In this document: positions 58,216 to 64,000 of the stretch, one piece after another | Numbering within the stretch: the first letter of the stretch is position 1 | Layout of the letters: each line of letters starts with the position of its first letter | DNA from: Rhizaria sp. SCN 62-66 | Lineage: Eukaryota; Rhizaria, unplaced | Reading direction: 5' to 3' | Assembly: GCA_001724265.1 (NCBI GenBank) | Contig: MEDY01000071.1 | Location: 1-64,000 of the forward strand | DNA: 64,000 bases | The notes under the pieces: generated by a model | Seen by the model: the letters and a program-made list of their open reading frames with translations, nothing else | Database searches by the model: none | What the model was told of the DNA's origin: nothing | Position numbers and translations under genes: made by a program

Positions 58216-58515
58216 TTCGTTATTCAAAACGTCTCTGAACGTAAAGACAAGTTTTTCTCATCCGCCCTCGCCCCATCTCTGGTCGGTCGGTTCGGTTGGT
58301 CGGTTCAAAGTCTAGCCGCGTACGGACCGAAAAACTCACCTGTCTAACTTCATTCGAAAATCACCAAAACAATTGAATTGTTTACAGCGGTATAGTTTTA
58401 TTAAGAAAATTAAAATTGGTGTGTATTAAAACGCATGTCAACGATGCGCAGTTTCTTCATGTCATTCATTGTCCATATCAATGAACGTCTCTTCTTGTAT
58501 CCTCTTCCCAACACT
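58216..58515. other. Spacer between M16 protease and OSCP
   Basis: About 300 AT-rich bases between same-strand genes. It contains the OSCP promoter by position and an AATAAA for the M16 gene. Confidence 0.4.
58397..58402 (-). terminator. AATAAA poly(A) signal for the M16 gene
   Basis: TTTATT on the plus strand, 114 bases past the M16 stop codon. Confidence 0.5.
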
Positions 58516-61500
58516 TTACATGGCAGCAGCAGCGGCCGGAGCAGCGGCAGCGACGGGGGCAGCGGCAGCAGCAGGAGCAGCGGTGGCAGCAGCAGGAGCA
58601 GCGGTGGCAGCAGCAGGAGCAGCAGCGGCAGCAACAGGAGCGGCGGCACCAACAGGAGCGGCGGCAGCAGGGGCGGCGGCAGGAGCGGCGGCAGCAGGGG
58701 CGGCGGCAGGGGCGGCGGCAGGAGCGGCGGCAGGAGCGGCGGGGAGTGAAGCCACAGTGGCGTTAGCCGACGCGGTGACGGTGCCGTTCATGGCCATAGC
58801 GGCGATGGTCGCCGTGACGGTGGTGGAGCGCTTGGTGTACTGCACAACGCTGGCCTCGTCGATCGAGGGCTTGACGACGACCGAGGACGGCGCCGACGCG
58901 GCGATGGACAGCGCGGGCGGGGCAGGGACGCCGCGGAGCATGGGCGAGCGGTAGAGCGCCTTCTTAAGCTGCGGGAGCTGGCCCACGGTGACGTTGCCGC
59001 GCGCCTGCTTATTGTCGGCGGCGAAGACGACGTCGAGCTTGACGGCAACGTCGGAGTCGCGGCCGTCGTAGCTGAAGGCCACGTGCGGCGGGTCCGCGCG
59101 CACCGTGTACGTCGTCGGCGCGGTCACCGCGGCGGGGGCAGCGGCGGGGGCAGCGGCGGGGGCAGCGGCGGGGGTGGCGGTCTTGTTGCCGGTGTTGCCG
59201 GTCTTGTCGCTGATATCGAAGAACTCCTCGAGCTGCGAGTCGTTGGTCTTGGTGGGCTGCTGCTGCTTGCGGCGCATCTCCTCCAGCTGCGCACGGTCGA
59301 TCGGGCTGCCGTCGGGCAGCACGTACGACCGCTGGCGGGGCTCGTACGCCACGGGGATGCGCTTGACCATGATGGGGCGGTACAAGCGGCGCTGCTCGAA
59401 CGGCGAAGGCGCGATCAGGACCGAGTCGTCGTAGAAGTACTGGCTCTCGCTCGCGATCTCGGCGGCCAGGGACGCGTCCATGGCGGCTTCGACGTCAACC
59501 TCGGTCTCGGCCTCGGCGTCCAGCTCGGACTCGAGCTCGAACTCGGCCTCAGCCTCGGACTCAGCCTCAAGCTCGGAGTCGGCCTCGGCCTCGGTCTCGG
59601 CCTCAAGGTCGAGGTCGAGGTCGAGCTCAGTGTCAGCCTCGGTCTCGAGGAACGAGATGCTCTGGGCCTCGAGCGACTGCTCGATCACGGGCAGCTCCAC
59701 GAACGACGACGTCGACGCGCAGTCGGTCGCGGCGTCAGTGGCGGCCGAGCCCGCGGTGGCGAGGCGCGCCTCCATGGCGGCCTGCGCGCGGTCCTCGGCG
59801 ACGATGGCGTTCATCACCTCGGTCTCGAGCATCATCGCGCGCACGGCGGCGGCGCGGCGCTGGGACGCCTGCGCGGCGGCCTGGGCGGCGGCGGACACGC
59901 CCGTGGCGGCCTCGAGCAGCGTCGCGGGGGCCATCTCGGCGGCCACGGCGTCGGCGGCCTCGGACGCAATGCGCGCGCGGCGCGGGGCGCGGGCGGCCGT
60001 GGGCTTGGGCACAGAGCCGGCAAAGGCGCGGATCTCGGGCATGTGGCCCAGCGCGTAGGCCGCCGAGGCGACGGCGAGCACGTCCCACTGGTCCGACACG
60101 ATCGCGTTCGTCGTCGTCGCCAGCTGGGCCGCGGAGGCCGCCGTGGAGATCACGGTCTCGAGCTCAAGGAACGCGCCGGTCTTGGCGACGGTCGCGTTGG
60201 CGGCAACGGTCGCGTTGGCGACAACAGCGGTGGCGTTGACGGACGCGTTGGAAGCAGCAGCGACGGCGACGGGGGCGACGGCGACGGGAGCGACGGGGGC
60301 GACAGCACTGGCGTTGGCCGTGGCGTTGGTGCTGGCGGCGGTCGCGTTCACGGAGGCGATGGCCGCAGCAGCAGTGCTGGCGGCCGCAGCGGTGGCGGCG
60401 GCGATCTTGACGTCGGCGACAGCGATGGTGTTGCTGGCGTTGGCGATCTTGGCGTTGGATTCGGCCGTGGCGTTGGCGACGTAGGCGGCCGTGAGGCGCG
60501 CAGTCTCCTCCGCCAGGCGCTTATCGGCGTCGGTCTTGGTGGCGTTGGCGTCGGCGGCAGCGAGCGCCTTGTTGCCCTTCTTGGCGAGCTGGAGGTGCTC
60601 GAACACACTGCGCGAGCGCTCAGCGATCTGCACCGCGGTCCAGTTGGCTGACAGCGCGGGCGCGGCGCGCAGCGCGGCCACGGGGCCGTCGGGCTGCGTC
60701 GCGGGCGCCCAGGGCGCGCCAGCGGGCACGGGCAGCGGAGTGTGCACCGGGAAGCGCGCGGGCGCGGCGGCGATGGTGCCGTTCATCTTGGACAGGTGCG
60801 CGTGGGACGCGATCTGGATCGAGAGCGACTTGCCGGAGTAGGCGCCAAAGCCAAAGACGCGGTCGTAGAAGTCGAGCAGACCTGCGACGTTGATCTTCTT
60901 GAGCAGAAGTTGGGAGTCAACGAAGCGCTGCATGTAGTTGTACTTCTGGTTCTCAATCGCGCCCCAGTTCTCGCGTGCATGCTCCATCAGCGTGGTAGCG
61001 TTGGTGAGCTTGGTGTCGTAGAGCGTCATGACCGTCTTGGCGAAAGCCGCAGGCGTGAGCGTGGCGTCGAGCTCCTTGCGGTACGTCGACAGGAACGTCT
61101 GCACGCGCATGTCGACGTAGTCGGGCGGAAACGTTGCCGACTGGACCTGGAGCGTGAACTCGCTCACGTCGGAGGTCGCGGAGCCGTAGGCCCAGACGAT
61201 GTAGCCCATCTGCTCCTGCGTGCGGAGCGCGTTGTACGCGGCCTTGCGCATGAAGTGGTCGAGCACGTCCATGTAGAGCTTGTCCAGCGTCGAGTTAGCA
61301 CGACCGAGCTGGTAGACGTTGTACACCATCGAGTTGGGCTCGTGGGGGTCCAGCGCGGTCGTGGCCACGGTGTAGCGGCCGTCGAGCACGGGGCGGCGCA
61401 GCGCCGCGCGCTCCTCGGCCACGCGCGAGGGCAGGAAGGTGGAGCGGACCGACTTGTAGGGCAGCGTCGCCATGGCCTCGTCGACAAACTCGCGCGCCTG

Positions 61501-64000
61501 CCAAGCGTACACGTTGCCCTGCACGAGGGCCTCGAGGCGCGTGTCGGCGAGCAGCTGGCGCGGCCAGGCCGCGATGTCGCCCAGTGTCAGCGCCTGCATC
61601 GCGGGCGCCAGCTCGGACATCGGGAAGGCGTCGGCCAGGGTCAGTCCGGCGATGGCGTTAGCGTACTTGTACGGCACGCGGAAGCGCGAGTTGGCGAGCT
61701 GCTCGAGCGCGGCCTCGCGGAGCACGTCGAAACGCGCCTGCTGGGGCGTGAAGTCGGCACCAGCGATGCGCGAAGCCACGCCCTTGAAGAAGGACAGCAG
61801 GCCCTCAGTGTAGCCAGTCAGCGTGAGCGTCGCGCCCTGCTTCGACATCGTGAAGGAGGCCTTGTAGCCGCACTGCGCGGGGTGGAACGAGAAATCCTGG
61901 ATGAGGTCGTCGAACATCTTGCCGTAGATGAGCGAGGTCGCGGCGTGCTTGGCCGTGCTGCCCGCAAGCGTGGTCCACCAGCGCAGCTTGAGCACCACCG
62001 TGGGGCGGTCATACGTCGCGTCCTGCTTGTACCACACGCGCACCGCGGGCGCCGTCGCCGTCTCCGGGATCGCGGCCAGCGCGGCCGCGGCGGCGGCGTC
62101 GGGAGAGGCGTCGCCCGTGGAGGCCGCGGTGGCCGCCGCGAGGGCCGGAGCGGCGATGGTGTCGACCTCGTGGATGATGACGGGGGGAGCGATGTGCACG
62201 ACGGAGTCCTCGGGCACGGTGTCGACGAAGGCGCCACCGTTAAGGTCGTAGAAGGGCTTGAGCTTGAGTGTCTCCTTGGTGGGGAGCCACTTGTTCTTCT
62301 CGGGCAGCGCGAAAACATCGCTGGCCTGCGCCAGGAGACTCTTCTGGCCGGGGGCAGCGAAGCGGGCCCAGAGGTCCTTCTGCTCCTCGTTGAAGGAGCG
62401 GATGCCGAACTTGATGTTGTAGTGGTGCTCCGTCTGGTCCAGGGTGACGCCGAAGAGCGTGTCAACCTTAGGAGCAGAGATAAAGAGGGTCATCTTGCTG
62501 GGAGTGAAGGCGTCAAGCATAGCCGTGACGTCCTTCGCGGACCACTGGTGGAAGAGCACATCGCCCGACACGACATGCTCGCGACGCTGCCAGCGCATCG
62601 ACGCGGAGAGACGCGAGACAACCTTGCGCGGGTCGGCCTTGGGCTGCCAGTTGAAGCCGAGCTCGGCGATCTTGGCCATCTCGTCGTAGCGCCACTGCTC
62701 CACGCCCTGGGCGCGGACCACCGAGAGGTACTGGTACACGGCGGCGATGATCTCGTCCGCGTGCGGCACGCCGCGCGCAGTCATCGTCACGTCCACAGTG
62801 AACAGTCCAAAGGTGTGCGCGTTGACCTGGAGCCCGGCGTTGAGGGCGGTGATCCAGCCCTTAGCGCGCAGCAGCGAGACGAGCGAGCCCGCGCCGTCGG
62901 CCTCGATGAGGTGCGCGATGTAGGACGCCGCGTTAGTCTCGTAGCTCGCGATCTGCGACGGGACGGGCCACTGCAGAGACAGCGTCTGCTCGCGGCGCAC
63001 GGGTGCGTAGTAGACGGTGGAGCCGACCAGGGACGCGTTGTACACAGTGGCGTGCGTGTCGTTGTACTTGACGGAGCGCGAGTGCGCAGGGCGCTCACCG
63101 CTGGGGCGGACCTCGGAGAAGGTCTGGTCGACCCACATGGCGAGGGTCTTGAGCTCGTGGCCGCCTAGCACGACGACGCGCATGTTGCCCGCGGTGTAGA
63201 ACTCCTCCCAGAGCTTGACGAGCTCGGCGCGGAGGCGTTCCTTGGGGTGCGCGCCCAGCGTCTCGACGGAGCCGGTGCCGAACTTGGAATAGGGCGACGA
63301 GGGCGACGCGACGTGGCGACGGATCTGCTGCGAGCGCCAGCCGTCAGACTCAATGTTCTTGCGGTGCTCGGCGTTGACGGCGTTCATCTCGCGGTCCGTG
63401 TTATCGACAGAGAGCGAGGGCGCGATGAAGAACTGGGCGAAGTGGTCGAGGCCATCCTTGAGGTACGAGGGGAACACGTCGAAGTAGTAGTTGGTGTTCT
63501 CCATCGAGGTGTATGCGTTATTACCGCCGCCGTGCTTCTGGATGTAGGACTCGAAGGCGTTCTCGGAAGGGTACTTCTTGGTGCCGAGGAAGAGCATGTG
63601 CTCGAGGAAGTGGGCGAGGCCAGCAACGTCAGACGGGTCGTTGAAGTAGCCGACGCCGACATCGACGGAGCAGGCAGCCTTGCCGGTGTCGGGGTCTGAG
63701 ATGAGGAGAACCTCGAGACCGTTCGCGAGACGGATCTGCGCGTACTTGTTCGTGTCCATCTCACCGGATTCGATGGTGGCGTCGCCAGAGTTGTTGAGAC
63801 CCGGGTAGTTGGGGATCTTGGACTCGTCCAGGGTGCCCGCGCCAACACTGTCAAGCATGGTCTTGGCCTTGTTGGTGGGCTTAGCCTGCGCAGCGTCCAA
63901 GCGCATGTAGTTGCGGAGGCCATCACCACGGCGAAGCGGGATGTTCTCGTAGCCCTCAAGCTCCACCACGTTCTCCGAGAAGAGGCCATGGTTAAGCCCC
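58516..64000 (-). CDS. Insulinase-type M16 metalloprotease, 5'-partial, with long C-terminal extension
   Basis: The frame is open to the window edge; the first visible in-frame codons are GLNHGLFSENVVELEG with no ATG, so the start lies beyond 64000. TAA stop. Numbering from the codon at 63969 (about 1,817 residues): inverted zinc motif HFLEH (120-124), third ligand Glu201 in NAVNAEHRKN, and the YSKFGTGSVETL segment as in insulin-degrading enzyme. The inactive C-terminal half is recognisable by QEQMGYIVWAYGS. Known role: peptide degradation inside a closed chamber. After the M16 fold (about residue 1070) come an Ala-rich segment with about ten N-x-S/T sequons (1137-1257), a highly acidic stretch (1437-1493), a possible small beta domain (YTVRADPPHVAFSYDGRD, about 1620), and an Ala/Pro repeat tail. 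The sequons suggest passage through the secretory pathway. Confidence 0.92.
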   Translation of the reverse strand, partial: GLNHGLFSENVVELEGYENIPLRRGDGLRNYMRLDAAQAKPTNKAKTMLDSVGAGTLDESKIPNYPGLNNSGDATIESGEMDTNKYAQIRLANGLEVLLISDPDTGKAACSVDVGVGYFNDPSDVAGLAHFLEHMLFLGTKKYPSENAFESYIQKHGGGNNAYTSMENTNYYFDVFPSYLKDGLDHFAQFFIAPSLSVDNTDREMNAVNAEHRKNIESDGWRSQQIRRHVASPSSPYSKFGTGSVETLGAHPKERLRAELVKLWEEFYTAGNMRVVVLGGHELKTLAMWVDQTFSEVRPSGERPAHSRSVKYNDTHATVYNASLVGSTVYYAPVRREQTLSLQWPVPSQIASYETNAASYIAHLIEADGAGSLVSLLRAKGWITALNAGLQVNAHTFGLFTVDVTMTARGVPHADEIIAAVYQYLSVVRAQGVEQWRYDEMAKIAELGFNWQPKADPRKVVSRLSASMRWQRREHVVSGDVLFHQWSAKDVTAMLDAFTPSKMTLFISAPKVDTLFGVTLDQTEHHYNIKFGIRSFNEEQKDLWARFAAPGQKSLLAQASDVFALPEKNKWLPTKETLKLKPFYDLNGGAFVDTVPEDSVVHIAPPVIIHEVDTIAAPALAAATAASTGDASPDAAAAAALAAIPETATAPAVRVWYKQDATYDRPTVVLKLRWWTTLAGSTAKHAATSLIYGKMFDDLIQDFSFHPAQCGYKASFTMSKQGATLTLTGYTEGLLSFFKGVASRIAGADFTPQQARFDVLREAALEQLANSRFRVPYKYANAIAGLTLADAFPMSELAPAMQALTLGDIAAWPRQLLADTRLEALVQGNVYAWQAREFVDEAMATLPYKSVRSTFLPSRVAEERAALRRPVLDGRYTVATTALDPHEPNSMVYNVYQLGRANSTLDKLYMDVLDHFMRKAAYNALRTQEQMGYIVWAYGSATSDVSEFTLQVQSATFPPDYVDMRVQTFLSTYRKELDATLTPAAFAKTVMTLYDTKLTNATTLMEHARENWGAIENQKYNYMQRFVDSQLLLKKINVAGLLDFYDRVFGFGAYSGKSLSIQIASHAHLSKMNGTIAAAPARFPVHTPLPVPAGAPWAPATQPDGPVAALRAAPALSANWTAVQIAERSRSVFEHLQLAKKGNKALAAADANATKTDADKRLAEETARLTAAYVANATAESNAKIANASNTIAVADVKIAAATAAAASTAAAAIASVNATAASTNATANASAVAPVAPVAVAPVAVAAASNASVNATAVVANATVAANATVAKTGAFLELETVISTAASAAQLATTTNAIVSDQWDVLAVASAAYALGHMPEIRAFAGSVPKPTAARAPRRARIASEAADAVAAEMAPATLLEAATGVSAAAQAAAQASQRRAAAVRAMMLETEVMNAIVAEDRAQAAMEARLATAGSAATDAATDCASTSSFVELPVIEQSLEAQSISFLETEADTELDLDLDLEAETEAEADSELEAESEAEAEFELESELDAEAETEVDVEAAMDASLAAEIASESQYFYDDSVLIAPSPFEQRRLYRPIMVKRIPVAYEPRQRSYVLPDGSPIDRAQLEEMRRKQQQPTKTNDSQLEEFFDISDKTGNTGNKTATPAAAPAAAPAAAPAAVTAPTTYTVRADPPHVAFSYDGRDSDVAVKLDVVFAADNKQARGNVTVGQLPQLKKALYRSPMLRGVPAPPALSIAASAPSSVVVKPSIDEASVVQYTKRSTTVTATIAAMAMNGTVTASANATVASLPAAPAAAPAAAPAAAPAAAAPAAAPAAAAPVGAAAPVAAAAAPAAATAAPAAATAAPAAAAAPVAAAAPAAAAAM
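58522..58744 (-). repeat. GC-rich minisatellite encoding the Ala/Pro tail of the M16 protein
   Basis: A 21-base unit repeats nearly exactly from 58564, 58585 and 58606, followed by 9- and 12-base variants. On the coding strand it gives PAAAPAAA-type repeats. Length variation is likely. Confidence 0.85.
59130..59179 (-). repeat. 12-base tandem repeat encoding APAA units in the M16 protein
   Basis: GGCAGCGGCGGG-type units, about four copies, encoding TPAAAPAAAPAAAPAAV in the C-terminal extension. Confidence 0.85.

Noticed and set aside
58281-58315. A GGTTCAAAGTCTAGCC stretch as a tRNA T-arm
   Set aside because: The invariant C at the end of the T loop is missing, and no A box or acceptor stem can be drawn. 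No tRNA, including one for UAG, was found in the window.
60742-63168. An 808-codon open frame antisense to the M16 protease
   Set aside because: It is a shadow of GC-rich codon use on the other strand. Its translation is Arg/Gly/Val/Leu-rich with no domain, while the minus strand is a clear protease. The same holds for other long shadows, for example 2479-4536 and 2039-4111 over the TH1 gene.
63384-63989. An ATG in good context near the right edge (ACCATGG at about 63987-63989) as the M16 start
   Set aside because: It is in a different frame from the protease. The true frame has no ATG before the window end, so the gene is partial.

Overview
This is a GC-rich segment of a eukaryotic nuclear genome, most likely from a free-living aerobic protist; the lineage cannot be fixed from the sequence. 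Evidence for a eukaryote: nine spliceosomal introns with consistent splice sites, splicing factor SF1, TFIIA-gamma, UNC-45, a CRAL-TRIO protein, mitochondrial OSCP with a presequence, AATAAA signals, no operons and no Shine-Dalgarno logic. Coding DNA is very GC-rich and full of Ala, Gly, Pro, Ser and Gln runs. Spacers and introns are AT-rich.

Fifteen genes are supported. Left to right: secreted tandem rhodanese (-); coiled-coil protein ending in a myosin-I TH1-like domain (+, 4 exons); SF1/branchpoint-binding protein (-); RUS/DUF647 protein (+); high-Mr thioredoxin reductase with a Plasmodium-type CX4C tail (+); a 3,705-residue protein with two interrupted cyclic-nucleotide-binding domains (-); PP2C phosphatase with large inserts (-); unrecognised four-TM/coiled-coil protein (-, 2 exons); Sec14/CRAL-TRIO protein (-, 3 exons); EBP/EXPERA-like membrane protein (+); TFIIA-gamma (-, 3 exons); ~3,100-residue protein tentatively DUF1765-like (+); UNC-45/UCS myosin chaperone (+); ATP synthase OSCP (-, 2 exons); insulinase-type M16 protease running off the right edge (-). 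The genes do not form one pathway. Loose themes are actin-myosin (TH1 protein, UNC-45), thiol/sulfur chemistry (rhodanese, TrxR), signalling (CNBD protein, PP2C) and gene expression (SF1, TFIIA).

The strongest unusual signal concerns TAG. The four-TM gene is open from a plausible ATG through an in-frame TAG into a long coding frame that has no other ATG until about 250 codons later. The Sec14 gene also reads on through a TAG for 14 coding-like codons to a TGA. If both TAGs are sense, all 15 genes end in TAA or TGA and none in TAG, which would suggest UAG-only stop reassignment. This is an inference from two sites, and alternatives are given. A second genome-level oddity is the 5' splice site: GTACGT in eight of nine introns and GTACGC in the ninth.
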